DNA of 64,000 nucleotides from Salinicola sp. Lineage in GTDB: Bacteria; Pseudomonadota; Gammaproteobacteria; Pseudomonadales; Halomonadaceae. Below, piece by piece: positions 55,255 to 64,000 of this stretch. Within the stretch, counting starts at the first letter, position 1. Each line of letters begins with the position of its first letter. The stretch lies in assembly GCA_002695065.1 (NCBI GenBank), contig NZNW01000082.1, positions 1 to 64,000 of the forward strand. Reading direction: 5' to 3'. The notes beneath the pieces were generated by a model. It saw only the letters and a list, made by a program, of their open reading frames with translations, did not search any database and was not told where the DNA came from. A program made the translations under genes and the position numbers.

Positions 55255-56181
55255 ATGGCACTGCTCTACAAGGCCGACCCGGTGAGAGGAGAGCGCTGGC
55301 GGGCGCTCTTCGCACGACACGCCCCCGACATCGAGTTCCGCCAGTGGCCGGATGTCGGCGATCCTGCCGAGGTGCGCTACCTGCTGGCCTGGGAGCCACC
55401 CAGCGATCTCGCCACCCGCCTGCCCGCCCTCGAGGTCGTGTTCGCCACCTCCGCCGGCATCGATCAGTTCGATCTCTCGCAGCTGCACGCCGGCATGCCG
55501 CTGGTGCGCATGCTGGACCCGGCGCTGGAGACCGGCATGGTCGAGTACGCCAGCTTCGCCACGCTGTGGCTGCATCGTCGCCTGTATGACTACGTACGCC
55601 AGCAGCGCGAGTGCCAATGGCAGGCCCATCCCCTGGTCGCCGCCGAGCAGCGCCGTGTCGGCATCCTCGGCCTGGGCCAGCTGGGACAGGCCATCGCCAC
55701 GCGCCTGAGCGGCTACGGCTTCCCGGTCAGCGGCTGGTCGCGCAGCCCGCGCCAGTTGCCAGGGATCACCTGTCACGCCGGTCCCGACGGGCTGAAGCGC
55801 TTTCTGGCCTCCAGTGACATCCTGATCTGCGTCCTGCCACTGACCGATGCCACCCGCGGCATCCTCGATCGCGAGCTGTTCGCACTGTTGCCCGCGGGCG
55901 CAGCGCTGGTCAACATCGGCCGCGGCGAGCACCTGGTCGACGACGACCTGCTCGAGGCGCTGGCGTCGGGGCAGCTGTCGGCGGCGGTGATGGATGTGCT
56001 GAGCCAGGAGCCGCCGGCGCCGGACCACCCCTTCTGGCAGCACGAACGCATCCTGCTGACACCCCACGTAGCCGCCATGACGCAGCCGGAGAGCGCATTC
56101 CCGGTGCTGCTGGACAACCTGCGCCGCCACCAGCGCGGCGAGTCGATGGTCGGCCGGATCGACCGCCAGCGCGGCTACTGA
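55255..56181 (+). CDS. Glyoxylate/hydroxypyruvate reductase A-like dehydrogenase
   Basis: A 308-residue D-2-hydroxyacid dehydrogenase of the GhrA group. The Rossmann motif is GILGLGQLGQAIA, catalytic Arg in NIGRGEHL, Glu in SQEPPAP and His in LTPHVAA. The AAGGAGAGG site is strong. It resembles the gene at 26073-27017 (GRGEHL and a similar C-terminus), so the genome holds at least two paralogues of this group. Confidence 0.88.
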   Translation: MALLYKADPVRGERWRALFARHAPDIEFRQWPDVGDPAEVRYLLAWEPPSDLATRLPALEVVFATSAGIDQFDLSQLHAGMPLVRMLDPALETGMVEYASFATLWLHRRLYDYVRQQRECQWQAHPLVAAEQRRVGILGLGQLGQAIATRLSGYGFPVSGWSRSPRQLPGITCHAGPDGLKRFLASSDILICVLPLTDATRGILDRELFALLPAGAALVNIGRGEHLVDDDLLEALASGQLSAAVMDVLSQEPPAPDHPFWQHERILLTPHVAAMTQPESAFPVLLDNLRRHQRGESMVGRIDRQRGY

Positions 56182-56206
56182 ATCGCCGCTCCCGCCCCGG
56201 CGAGGT

Positions 56207-57853
56207 TCAGGCCGGGGCCTCCGCCAGCGCGAGCGTGCGGTTCTCCAGCCAGCCGGGGCGCAACTCCGGCACCGAGCCGATCAGCTTGCGCGTGTAGTCG
56301 TGGCGCGGCGCCTCGAGTACCGCTTCGCAGCTCCCGAACTCCACGCACTCGCCATGGTAGAGCACCATGACGTCGTCGCAGAGCGCGCGCACCGTCGAGA
56401 TATCGTGGCTGATGAACAGGTAGGCGACGCCCAGCTCCTGACGCAGCTCCGCCAGCAGCTCGAGAATCGCCGCACCGACCACGGTATCCAGCGCCGAGGT
56501 CACCTCGTCGCAGAGAATCAGATCCGGCTTGGCCGCCAGGCAGCGCGCGAGGTTGACGCGCTGCTTCTGGCCCCCGGAGAGCTCGCCGGGCTTGCGATCC
56601 AGCAGGCCGGTGGGCAGCTTGACCAGCGCCATGAGCTCGTCGATCCGGCGCCGCCGCTCGGCACGGTCCAGGTGGAAATAGGTCTCCAGCGGCCGGCCGA
56701 GCAGCCGCCGTACCGAATGGGCCGGGTTGAGCGCGTTGTCGGCGCTCTGGAAGGCCATCTGGATGCGCCGGAACTGATCCGGCGTGCGGCCGCGCAGCGT
56801 CGGCGACAGCGGGGTGCCATCGAACTGTACGCTGCCATGGCAGGGGGCGATCAGCCCGGCGACCGCTCGGGCCAGGGTCGACTTGCCGGAGCCCGATTCA
56901 CCGATGACCCCGATGGAGCGGCCCGCGTGCAGCGTGAGATCGATCCCGCGCAGCACCATCGCCGACGGCTCGCCGTCGCGGTTCGGCTTGCCGTAGCCGA
57001 CATCGAGCCGTTCGACCTCCAGCAGCGGCTGCCCCGCGGCGGCCGGCATCGAGTCGGCCAGGCGCGGCGGCCGGGTCGCCGCCAGCAGGCTGCGGGTGTA
57101 GGCGTGCCGGGGCCGCTCGAGAATCTCTTCGATCCGGCCCTGCTCCTGCTCGCAGCCCCCGTTGAGCACCAGTACCTGGTCGGCCATCTGGGCGACCACG
57201 GTCAAGTCGTGGGAGACGTAGATCGCCGTGGTGCCGCGCTCGCGCATGACCCGCTTGAACGCGAGCAGCACCTCGACCTGGGTGGTCACGTCCAGCGCCG
57301 TGGTCGGCTCGTCCAGGATCACCAGCGCCGGATCGGTGAGCAGGGCCATCGCCGCCATCACGCGCTGCAGCTGCCCGCCCGAGACCTGGTGAGGGTAGCG
57401 CTCGCCGATGTGCTCGGGGTCGGGCAGCGCCAGATCCCGGAACAGGCCGATGGCCTTGTCCCGGGCGGTGCGGCGATCCATCACCTTGTGCAGCAGCGCC
57501 GCCTCGATCACCTGATCCATCAGCGAGCGCGAGGGGTTGAACGCCGCCGCCGCGCTCTGGGCGATGTAGGCGACGCGGTGTCCGCGCAGGGCTCGCGTCG
57601 CCACCGGTGAGAGCGACAGCACCTCGGTCTCGCCCAGGCGCACGCTGCCACCGGCGATACGACACCCGCGCCTGGCGTACCCCAGCATGGCCAGGGCGAT
57701 GGTGGTCTTGCCCGACCCGGACTCCCCGATCAGCGCCAGCACCTCGCCCGGCTCGAGCGAGAAGCCGATCCGGCTGACGATACTGCGTTCTTCCCCGCCG
57801 TCGGGGGTCGCGACGATCTCGAGGTCGCGAACGATGAGCGATTCGCCTTGCAT
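56207..57853 (-). CDS. Dual-domain ABC ATPase of a peptide-type importer
   Basis: A 548-residue protein with two complete nucleotide-binding domains, equivalent to a fused DppD-DppF. Walker A motifs are GESGSGKTT and GESGSGKST, signatures VSGGQLQR and LSGGQKQR, and both Walker B and switch His motifs are present. It serves the two permeases immediately upstream on the operon (57857 and 58762), of which the nearer ends 3 bases away. Confidence 0.92.
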   Translation of the reverse strand: MQGESLIVRDLEIVATPDGGEERSIVSRIGFSLEPGEVLALIGESGSGKTTIALAMLGYARRGCRIAGGSVRLGETEVLSLSPVATRALRGHRVAYIAQSAAAAFNPSRSLMDQVIEAALLHKVMDRRTARDKAIGLFRDLALPDPEHIGERYPHQVSGGQLQRVMAAMALLTDPALVILDEPTTALDVTTQVEVLLAFKRVMRERGTTAIYVSHDLTVVAQMADQVLVLNGGCEQEQGRIEEILERPRHAYTRSLLAATRPPRLADSMPAAAGQPLLEVERLDVGYGKPNRDGEPSAMVLRGIDLTLHAGRSIGVIGESGSGKSTLARAVAGLIAPCHGSVQFDGTPLSPTLRGRTPDQFRRIQMAFQSADNALNPAHSVRRLLGRPLETYFHLDRAERRRRIDELMALVKLPTGLLDRKPGELSGGQKQRVNLARCLAAKPDLILCDEVTSALDTVVGAAILELLAELRQELGVAYLFISHDISTVRALCDDVMVLYHGECVEFGSCEAVLEAPRHDYTRKLIGSVPELRPGWLENRTLALAEAPA

Positions 57854-57856
57854 GGG

Positions 57857-58765
57857 TCACTCCTTCTGCGTCGCGCGGCTGGTGGAGAGGCTATCGATCA
57901 GCAGATTGGCGCCGATGGTCAGCGTGCCGATGGCCAGGGCCGGCGCGATGACCGCGATCGCGCCCTGGCTCAAGCCGCCGATGTTCTCGCGCACCAGCGA
58001 CCCGAGGTCCGCCGCCGGCGGCTGCACGCCCAGCCCGAGAAAGCTCATGCCGCTGAGCAGCAGCACGATGAACACGAAGCGCATCCCCATGTCGGTCAAT
58101 ACCGACTGGATCATGTTGGGGAAGATCTCGCGGGCGGCGATGTAGAGTCGCCCCTCGCCCCGGGTGTGGGCGACCTGAACGTACTCCATCGTGGCCAGAT
58201 TGGTGGCCAGGCTGTGGGCGATCCGGAAGGCCCCGGGGGCATAGCTGAGCACGGTGGCCGTGATCAGCAGCGGGATCGAAGCGCCGAAGGCCGACACCAT
58301 CACCAGCGCCATCATCTTGCTGGGGATCGAAATCAGGGTGTCGAATACCCGTCGCACGGACTCCTCCAGCCACTTCGGCAACAGCACCGAGAGCATGCCG
58401 AAACCGGCGCCGATCAGGCTGGAGAGACAGGCGGCGACCAGGGCGAGGCCCACGGTATAGCGAGCGCCGGTCAGGATCCGGCTGAGCATGTCGCGGCCCA
58501 TGTAGTCGGTGCCCAGCGGGTAGGCGGCGCTGATCCCGCCGAACATCTGGTCGGAGACGAACGCCCCCATCGGATGGGGTGCCAGCAGCGGCCCGAACAG
58601 CGCCACCAGAATCCAGAAGCCGAACACGCCGAGCCCGATCCAGCGCGTCAGCTGGAGCCGGCGGCGATTGCGACGCCGAGGGGCGCCGACGGGGAGATGG
58701 CTGCCGTGGCGCAACCGCTGGGGAGTATTGGCCTTGGGGTGCGGCATCGTCTTGAGCGAGTTCAT
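57857..58765 (-). CDS. Peptide-type ABC permease (DppC-like)
   Basis: A 302-residue inner-membrane permease with an N-terminal basic and helical segment, then the binding-protein-dependent inner-membrane domain. The EAA-like loop VQVAHTRGEGRLYIAAREIFPNM interacts with the ATPase. Its start overlaps the end of the next permease gene by 4 bp (ATGA). Second permease of the operon. Confidence 0.9.
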   Translation of the reverse strand: MNSLKTMPHPKANTPQRLRHGSHLPVGAPRRRNRRRLQLTRWIGLGVFGFWILVALFGPLLAPHPMGAFVSDQMFGGISAAYPLGTDYMGRDMLSRILTGARYTVGLALVAACLSSLIGAGFGMLSVLLPKWLEESVRRVFDTLISIPSKMMALVMVSAFGASIPLLITATVLSYAPGAFRIAHSLATNLATMEYVQVAHTRGEGRLYIAAREIFPNMIQSVLTDMGMRFVFIVLLLSGMSFLGLGVQPPAADLGSLVRENIGGLSQGAIAVIAPALAIGTLTIGANLLIDSLSTSRATQKE

Positions 58766-59718
58766 CGGTTGCGCAGCCTCGGGTTGGAGAGAATCGCGCA
58801 GATGTCGGCCAGCATGACCAGCACCAGATAGGTGCCGCAGAACAGCATGGCGCAGGCCTGCACCAGCGAGAGGTCGCGGTTGGATACCGCGTCCACCATC
58901 AGGCTGGCGATCCCCGGGTAGTTGAAGATGGTCTCGACGATGATGACGCCGCCGAGTAGATAGGAGAGGCTCAGCGCGACGGCATTGGCGATCGGCCCGA
59001 CCGCGTTGGGCAGGGCGTGGCGCATGACCCGCCGGATCGGCGGCACGCCCTTGAGCTGTGCCATCTCGACGTAGGGGCTATCGAGCTGATCGATCAGCGC
59101 CGCACGGGTCATGCGAGCCATCTGCGCGATGAGCACGCAGCAGAGCGTCAGCACCGGCATGGCGTAGATCTTCATGGCGTCGCCCAGCGAATCGACCGTG
59201 GAGACGTAGGAGAGTGCGGGCAGCCAGTTGAGCTTGACCGCAAAAATCAGCACCGCCAGTGTGGCCACCAGAAACTCCGGCACCGCGACCATCGACAGGG
59301 TCACCAGATTGAGCAGGCGATCGATCAGGCCGCCGCGGCGCATCGCCGCCACCACGCCCATGGTGATGGCGATGGGCACCGAGACGAGGGTGGTGATGCC
59401 GGCGAGGATGAGGGAGTTGGGCAGGCGATCGTTGATCAGTTGGGCGACCGCCATGCCGTTGCTCGCCGACTGACCGAGGTCGCCGGTGACGAAACCGGAC
59501 AGCCAGTGCCAGTAACGCACGATGGCCGGCTGATTGAGCCCCAGTTGCGCTCTCAGCGCAGCGACCTGCTCGGGCGTGGCGAACTGGCCCAGAATCTGCT
59601 GGGCCGTATCGCCGGGCAGCAGCGAGGTGATGGCGAAGATCACCAGCGATACCAGAAACAGGGTCAGCAGACTGGCGCCCAGTCGTCCAGCCACGAGACC
59701 AAATAGGGTGTTGCGCAT
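58762..59718 (-). CDS. Peptide-type ABC permease (DppB-like)
   Basis: A 318-residue permease with six helices and the classical N-terminus of DppB-type subunits (RLGASLLTLFLVSLVIF). The ATPase-contact loop is YVEMAQLKGVPPIRRVMRHALPNA. The start at 59718 has a GGAGA site. A longer open frame upstream is the shadow of the binding-protein gene. Overlaps the second permease by 4 bp. Confidence 0.9.
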   Translation of the reverse strand: MRNTLFGLVAGRLGASLLTLFLVSLVIFAITSLLPGDTAQQILGQFATPEQVAALRAQLGLNQPAIVRYWHWLSGFVTGDLGQSASNGMAVAQLINDRLPNSLILAGITTLVSVPIAITMGVVAAMRRGGLIDRLLNLVTLSMVAVPEFLVATLAVLIFAVKLNWLPALSYVSTVDSLGDAMKIYAMPVLTLCCVLIAQMARMTRAALIDQLDSPYVEMAQLKGVPPIRRVMRHALPNAVGPIANAVALSLSYLLGGVIIVETIFNYPGIASLMVDAVSNRDLSLVQACAMLFCGTYLVLVMLADICAILSNPRLRNR

Positions 59719-59813
59719 GGGTCGTCTCCGACTCGAGTGCCCCGATCGCGCCTCACCCGCCCCAGGGCGAGGTCGGCGCCGACCGGCGCTTGCGTTGACG
59801 TGCGAGTCCCGGC

Positions 59814-61478
59814 TCAGCCCTTCCACCAGACGTATTCGGCGAACAGGTAGCCCATGAAGGATCCCAGCGGCACGGTCCGGTCCATGCCGCCGATCCGGGA
59901 GTCGTAGCCCTCGAGATCGCTGAGAAAGACAGGAATCCCGATGCCGCCCTCGTCGTGGATCAAGGTCTGCATGTCGGCGTACATCTGCTTGCGCTTGGCC
60001 TCGTCGGGCTCGCCCCGCGCCGCGACGACCAGTTGATCGAAGTGCGCGTTCTTCCATCCCGACTCGTTCCACGCGGCGCTCGACAGGAAGAACTGGGAGA
60101 GCAGGATATTGGCGGTCGGTCGCGGGTTGATGTTGCCGAAGCCCAGGGGATGCTTCATCCAGTGGTTCGACCAGTAGCCGTCCGCCGGCACCCGGTTGAT
60201 GTTGAGCTTGAGACCGGCCGCCGCCGCCGACTGCTGGAGCAGCACCGCCATGTCCTCGGAGTAGTTGGCGGCGGGCGAGGCGACGAGCGGGACGGTGGCG
60301 CCGGCGACACCGGCCTGCTTGAGCAGGGAGGCGGCGCGTTCGGGATCGTATTCCCGCTGGGGCAGGCCGTCGAAGTAGTAAGGCGTGCCCGGTGCGATGG
60401 GCTGGTCGTTGGCGATCTCGCCGTAGCCGCGCAGCGCCACGCGCTTGATCTGCTCGCGGTCGAAGAGACACTTCATCGCCTCGCGGAACGCCGGCCGACT
60501 CGTCGGCTGCTGGTCGAAGCGCATGACCAGGTCGGTGTAGTTGCCGGAGTTGGTCGCCTTGAGTAAGCCGTTGTCGCTCTGCTTGATCCGCTCGGCGAAG
60601 TTGCCGCTGAGGTTGTTGATCATCTGCACGTCGCCGGAGAGCAGCGCGTTGACCCGGGAGGATTCGTCGCTGATGCCGACCATCTCGATGGCGTCCAGAT
60701 ACGGATACCCCTCGCGCCAGTAGTTCTCGTTGCGCACACCGACAGAGCGAACCCCGGGCGAGAACTCCTGACAGCGGAACGCGCCGGTGCCGTTGCCTTT
60801 CGAGAAGTCCTGGGTGCCATCGGCGACGATGACCAGATGCGAGACGGCGAGAATCGAGGGCAGTTCGATATTGGGCGACGAGAGGTTGAATTCGACCCGG
60901 CGCTGATCGAGTGCCCGTATGCTCTCGATCTGCTCGACCATCGACAGCACCTTGGAGCCGACCGCGGGCTCCTTGTGGCGCATGATCGAGTAGATCACGT
61001 CCTGGGGCGTGAGCGCCTTGCCATCGTGGAACGTCACCCCCTGGCGCAGGACGAAGATCCAGTGGCTGCCGTTGTCGGTGGTCTCGAAGCTCTCGGCCAG
61101 GCACGGCTGCGGGCGCAGGTCCGGGTCGAACTGGGTCAGGCCGTTGTAGAACATGTAGGCACGACAGTAGTCGATCGCCGTCGAGCCCTGCGCCGGATCG
61201 AGCGAATCCTTGGTCGAGGAGGAGTGGGCGGCGACGCGGATACGCCCGCCGCGTTGCGGCGACGCCTCGCCCTCCGCCGCGAAGGCCGGCGACAAGCCGG
61301 GCACCCCGCCCACGCCCATGGCCAGCACGCCGGCCGCGCCGAGCAATTTCATGGCATCGCGCCGGGACAGCCCGCGCTGCATGGCCCGATAGATCTGAAG
61401 ACTCTCCTGGGGAGAGGTCAGCTGGTCGCTCTTGTTGTCGCGACGGTTGTCGTGACTGTTGTTGTCGTGACGCGTCAT
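59814..61478 (-). CDS. Family 5 ABC substrate-binding protein, Tat-type signal
   Basis: A 554-residue solute-binding family 5 protein (dipeptide, oligopeptide, nickel and opine type). A long charged N-terminus of about 35 residues leads to LSRRDAMKLLGAAGVLAMG, a twin-arginine signal, so export by Tat is likely. The SBP_bac_5 domain then fills residues of about 80-540. AGGAGAAGG is 2-9 bases before the ATG at 61478. It is the first transport gene, downstream of a HAD hydrolase and a DAO oxidoreductase, suggesting import of an amino-acid derivative that the oxidase then cleaves. Confidence 0.9.
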   Translation of the reverse strand: MTRHDNNSHDNRRDNKSDQLTSPQESLQIYRAMQRGLSRRDAMKLLGAAGVLAMGVGGVPGLSPAFAAEGEASPQRGGRIRVAAHSSSTKDSLDPAQGSTAIDYCRAYMFYNGLTQFDPDLRPQPCLAESFETTDNGSHWIFVLRQGVTFHDGKALTPQDVIYSIMRHKEPAVGSKVLSMVEQIESIRALDQRRVEFNLSSPNIELPSILAVSHLVIVADGTQDFSKGNGTGAFRCQEFSPGVRSVGVRNENYWREGYPYLDAIEMVGISDESSRVNALLSGDVQMINNLSGNFAERIKQSDNGLLKATNSGNYTDLVMRFDQQPTSRPAFREAMKCLFDREQIKRVALRGYGEIANDQPIAPGTPYYFDGLPQREYDPERAASLLKQAGVAGATVPLVASPAANYSEDMAVLLQQSAAAAGLKLNINRVPADGYWSNHWMKHPLGFGNINPRPTANILLSQFFLSSAAWNESGWKNAHFDQLVVAARGEPDEAKRKQMYADMQTLIHDEGGIGIPVFLSDLEGYDSRIGGMDRTVPLGSFMGYLFAEYVWWKG

Positions 61479-61626
61479 TAGCCTTCTCCTAGATCGACTG
61501 GAATTGTTATGGAACTCGGATTTAGCGCTTACTGAATGACGGCTTCTCCCTGGCCATGGGTACGGATCGATGCCTTCGGTCGAGCTTCCCGCTCGAGCGA
61601 TATGGGAACGGTGGCGAGATCGACGC

Positions 61627-62301
61627 TCAGAGCCCGACCAGTGCCGGCAGGCCACGGATATCGGCAATCTCGGTGGCGCCGTAGCCGGCGCAGTAGGGCT
61701 CGTGCCCCCGCGCCACGAACGCCTTGTTCTCGATCCCCATCAGCGAGGCCGAGATCAGGTCGTAGCGAAAGCTCGAAGAGACGTGCAGCAGCTCCTCGGG
61801 GCGGCAGCCCAGGGTGTCGATCATGGCTTCGAAGGCGGCCAGGCGGGGCTTGTAGACCTTGAAGGTGTCGGCGGTGAACACCTCGTGAAACGGCACTTCC
61901 AACTTCTCGACATTGGACATGATCTGAGTGTCATCGGCATTGGAGTAGATCACCAGCGGAATCCTGCCGGCGATCTTCGACAGCCCCTCGATCACGTCGG
62001 GATGCGGCCCCCAGGTGGGCACCGCCTCGTAGTAGCGCATGCCTTCGTTGTCGCGATATTCGACGCCCCAGCGCCGGCACGTCCGCTCGAGGGCGGTACA
62101 AAGGATCTCGGCGTAGGGCTTCCACGGCCCCAGCACCTCGTCGAAGCGATAGGCGCCGAAGTCCTTCACGAAGCCATCCATGCGCCCGGCCTCGGGAATC
62201 CGGTCGGCAAATATCTCGCGGGTCAGACTCCCCATCTGGAAGTTGGTCAAGGTGCCGTAGCAGTCGAAGGTGATGTACTTGGGGCGCATGATGTCGCTCA
62301 T
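61627..62301 (-). CDS. HAD-superfamily hydrolase, haloacid dehalogenase type II-like
   Basis: A 224-residue HAD protein of the L-2-haloacid dehalogenase group. Motif I is FDCYGTLTN with the nucleophile Asp, Ser-Asn is in YSNADD, and Lys is in KVYKP. The last catalytic block reads HVSSSFRYD. The dehalogenase Asn in the usual SSNAWD stretch is replaced, so a simple dehalogenase function is not assured. It lies between the transporter and the DAO gene on the same strand. Confidence 0.82.
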   Translation of the reverse strand: MSDIMRPKYITFDCYGTLTNFQMGSLTREIFADRIPEAGRMDGFVKDFGAYRFDEVLGPWKPYAEILCTALERTCRRWGVEYRDNEGMRYYEAVPTWGPHPDVIEGLSKIAGRIPLVIYSNADDTQIMSNVEKLEVPFHEVFTADTFKVYKPRLAAFEAMIDTLGCRPEELLHVSSSFRYDLISASLMGIENKAFVARGHEPYCAGYGATEIADIRGLPALVGL

Positions 62302-62538
62302 GGGGCTTCGTCCTGTCGTTGTGGCGTTGCTGTGGCAGTGCTGTGGCGTTGTCGTGACATGCCGGGGCCATGGGCCACCGGCGATCTGGACGGCTCGGGA
62401 TGCCAGCGCGAACCGGTGCCGATCCGATCGCCTTCATTACAGCACCTGGTCCACGGTGGCTGACGCTGAAAGCGGGTGCCGGGCTGGCACAAATCGCCCT
62501 TTTTGGATCCAGGAACAGCACAGGCTGCGGCGACGGAT

Positions 62539-63870
62539 TCACATCATCTCGGGCTGTCGGATGCGACTGCCATCGGAAAAGCGCGACAGATGGAAAGGGG
62601 CCGGGTCCACCGCCGGCGTGGCACCGGTGGCGATGTCCGCCGCCAGTTGCCCGGACGCGGGACCGATGCCGAAGCCGTGGCCGCTGCAGCCGGACGCGAC
62701 CGTGAAGCCCGGGATCGCTTCGATCGGCGAGATCACCGGCACCAGATCCGGTGTCGTATCGATCATGCCGGCCCAGGCACGTGCCAGATGCACCCCCTTC
62801 AGCGCCGGATACTCGGCGTGCAGCCCGGCCAGCGTCGCCCGGGCCAGCGCCATGTCCGGCATGGGGTCGAGAATGCGCTGCCGTTCGAACGGCGAGACCT
62901 GGTCGAACTCCCAGCGTCCGGCCGCTTCCGGGCCGCTGAAGAAAGAGCGCCCCAGCCTGATCTGGAGCTTCTTGGCCAGCTTGCTGCGATAGGCGCTGTA
63001 GAATCGGGTGGCGTAACGCAGCCCCTGGGGGCTGATCTCGACCCGGCCCAGCCCGGGCATGGCCAGCGTATAGCTGCCATCGAGCCGCCGCCGCAGCGCG
63101 ATTTTCGGTGTGGTCAGGCAGCCGGGAGTCACTTCGGGCGCCGCCGTGGTTTGAATGGCGGTGCCCATGATGTTGGCCGAGGGCAGGTCCACCCCGTGAC
63201 GCCGGCAAAACCGCGAGCTCCAGGCGCCCCCCGCGCAGATCACACTCGAGGTGCGGATCAACCCGCGCTCGGTCCATACCCCGCTGACACGGCCCGCGGT
63301 GAGATCCAGTCCTCGCACCGCACAGTTCTGATGCACAGACGCGCCGTGCGCCTGGGCGCCGTGCGCGATCGCCGGACACGCCATGGCCGGCTCGGCACGA
63401 CCGTCGGTGGGCGACCAGACCCCGCCCAGCCAGCGCGAGGTGGTACCGGGCGCGCGCTCATGCGCCTCCGCGGCGCTCAGCATCTGGCCGACGAAGCCCT
63501 GTTCGCGGGCCTGGCGCCCCCAGGTTTCCCAGTTATCCAGGCTCTCCTGGCTGTCGGTGGTATAGACGATTCCGCTGCGCCGAAAACCGACGTCACGCCC
63601 GACCTCCTTCGACAGGGCCTCCCAGCGGCTCAGGCTGTGCATCGCCAGCGGCAGCTCATACAGGGCGCGGTTCTGTTGACGCACCCAGCCCCAGTTGCGA
63701 CTCGACTGCTCGCAACCGATCAGCCCCTTCTCCAGCAGCGCCACCGAGATACCCCGGCGGGCCAGCTCATAGGCGGCACAAGTGCCCAGGATGCCGCCGC
63801 CGATCACCACCACATCCACCTGCTCGGGAAAGTCGGGACTGTCAAAAACGGGATCCACATTGACGAACAT
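62539..63870 (-). CDS. FAD-dependent oxidoreductase of the DAO family
   Basis: A 443-residue flavoprotein of the D-amino-acid oxidase/sarcosine oxidase family. The dinucleotide motif is VVIGGGILGTCAAYELARRG near residues 21-40, and the C-terminal ATG-like block is CSGHGFGIGPASG. It probably oxidises an amine or imino acid to an imine. In the same operon are a family 5 binding protein, permeases, an ATPase and a HAD hydrolase, so the substrate is probably imported by that transporter. Confidence 0.88.
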   Translation of the reverse strand: MFVNVDPVFDSPDFPEQVDVVVIGGGILGTCAAYELARRGISVALLEKGLIGCEQSSRNWGWVRQQNRALYELPLAMHSLSRWEALSKEVGRDVGFRRSGIVYTTDSQESLDNWETWGRQAREQGFVGQMLSAAEAHERAPGTTSRWLGGVWSPTDGRAEPAMACPAIAHGAQAHGASVHQNCAVRGLDLTAGRVSGVWTERGLIRTSSVICAGGAWSSRFCRRHGVDLPSANIMGTAIQTTAAPEVTPGCLTTPKIALRRRLDGSYTLAMPGLGRVEISPQGLRYATRFYSAYRSKLAKKLQIRLGRSFFSGPEAAGRWEFDQVSPFERQRILDPMPDMALARATLAGLHAEYPALKGVHLARAWAGMIDTTPDLVPVISPIEAIPGFTVASGCSGHGFGIGPASGQLAADIATGATPAVDPAPFHLSRFSDGSRIRQPEMM

Positions 63871-63942
63871 GATCGAGAGCCTCTTGTCGGTTTGGACGAC
63901 GCCAGCCAGGCCGGCGACGTATTGGATGGGGGATGCGGAACC

Positions 63943-64000
63943 TCACGGGGTCAGGTCGACCAGCACGCTCTTGTGGTGCAGATTGGCCTCGTAGGCCGCC
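63943..64000 (-). CDS. C-terminal end of a further gene, possibly aldehyde dehydrogenase
   Basis: Reading backward from the window edge gives 18 codons ending AAYEANLHHKSVLVDLTP and a stop at 63943. The K-S-V-L-V-D-L tail resembles the C-terminus of aldehyde dehydrogenases, but this is a short match. The gene would be upstream of the DAO gene in the same operon. Partial: the body lies beyond base 64000. Confidence 0.45.
   Translation of the reverse strand, partial: AAYEANLHHKSVLVDLTP

Noticed and set aside
1-64000. CRISPR arrays, tRNA or rRNA genes, phage or plasmid modules
   Set aside because: Reading through both strands I saw no spaced direct repeats, tRNA-like cloverleaf or rRNA segments, integrase, transposase or replication genes.

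Overview
The window is dense, GC-rich DNA with about 58 protein genes, mostly in short same-strand operons with divergent regulators. It has no rRNA, tRNA or CRISPR array that I can see. Periplasmic glucan synthesis, a complete hut pathway, BCCT and tripartite transporters and Zur-type operators suggest a gammaproteobacterium, plausibly a halophilic Halomonadaceae-type organism. That assignment is inference from gene content, because no ribosomal marker is present.

Region by region. 43-3350: a Tat-exported glucan biosynthesis protein (OpgD) and an FMN-dependent 2-hydroxyacid dehydrogenase, separated by a 142-bp hairpin-forming MITE-like element. 3408-9074: a mevalonate-catabolic cluster with class II HMG-CoA reductase, HMG-CoA lyase, a small two-helix membrane protein and a divergent TctA-like permease, facing a MocR-type regulator. 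9172-11381: glyoxalase I, an NlpC/P60 lipoprotein and a 1-Cys peroxiredoxin. 11572-23996: a histidine-utilisation island (hutG, hutI, a hutH-like gene, a BCCT carrier, hutU, hutF, a YjiH-type carrier, hutC, hutD and a betaine-type binding protein). It carries three HutC-type operators. The only HutH-like protein lacks the Ala-Ser-Gly triad that forms the MIO cofactor. Together with the betaine-type transport genes, this raises the possibility that the island feeds on a betaine of histidine (hercynine or similar), not only on histidine.

24069-28659: a small membrane protein, a flavin reductase-like protein, an acetylpolyamine amidohydrolase/HDAC-like enzyme, a hydroxyacid dehydrogenase, a class II aldolase-like protein and a divergent GntR regulator with a clear operator. 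28747-34462: a HAD phosphatase, a four-gene Mn/Fe-type metal ABC operon, and a Tat-exported amidase preceded by a Zur-like box. 34417-40380: a LysR regulator, a TctCAB tripartite transporter and an MmgE/PrpD protein. 41008-50764: a PAP2 phosphatase, a symporter with an amidohydrolase, three LysR genes, an aldo/keto reductase, D-tartrate dehydratase and Zur-boxed folE2. 50936-56181: propionyl-CoA synthetase, a head-to-head pair of Lrp/AsnC regulators, a double GNAT acetyltransferase and a second GhrA-like dehydrogenase. 56207-64000: a peptide/opine-type ABC transporter operon with a HAD-II hydrolase, a DAO-family oxidoreductase and the tail of a further gene, possibly an aldehyde dehydrogenase.

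The window is mainly catabolic. It pairs uptake systems with short pathways for mevalonate, histidine or a histidine derivative, tricarboxylates, tartrate and amino-acid derivatives. Two zinc-limitation genes (amiC-like and folE2) share the same operator architecture.
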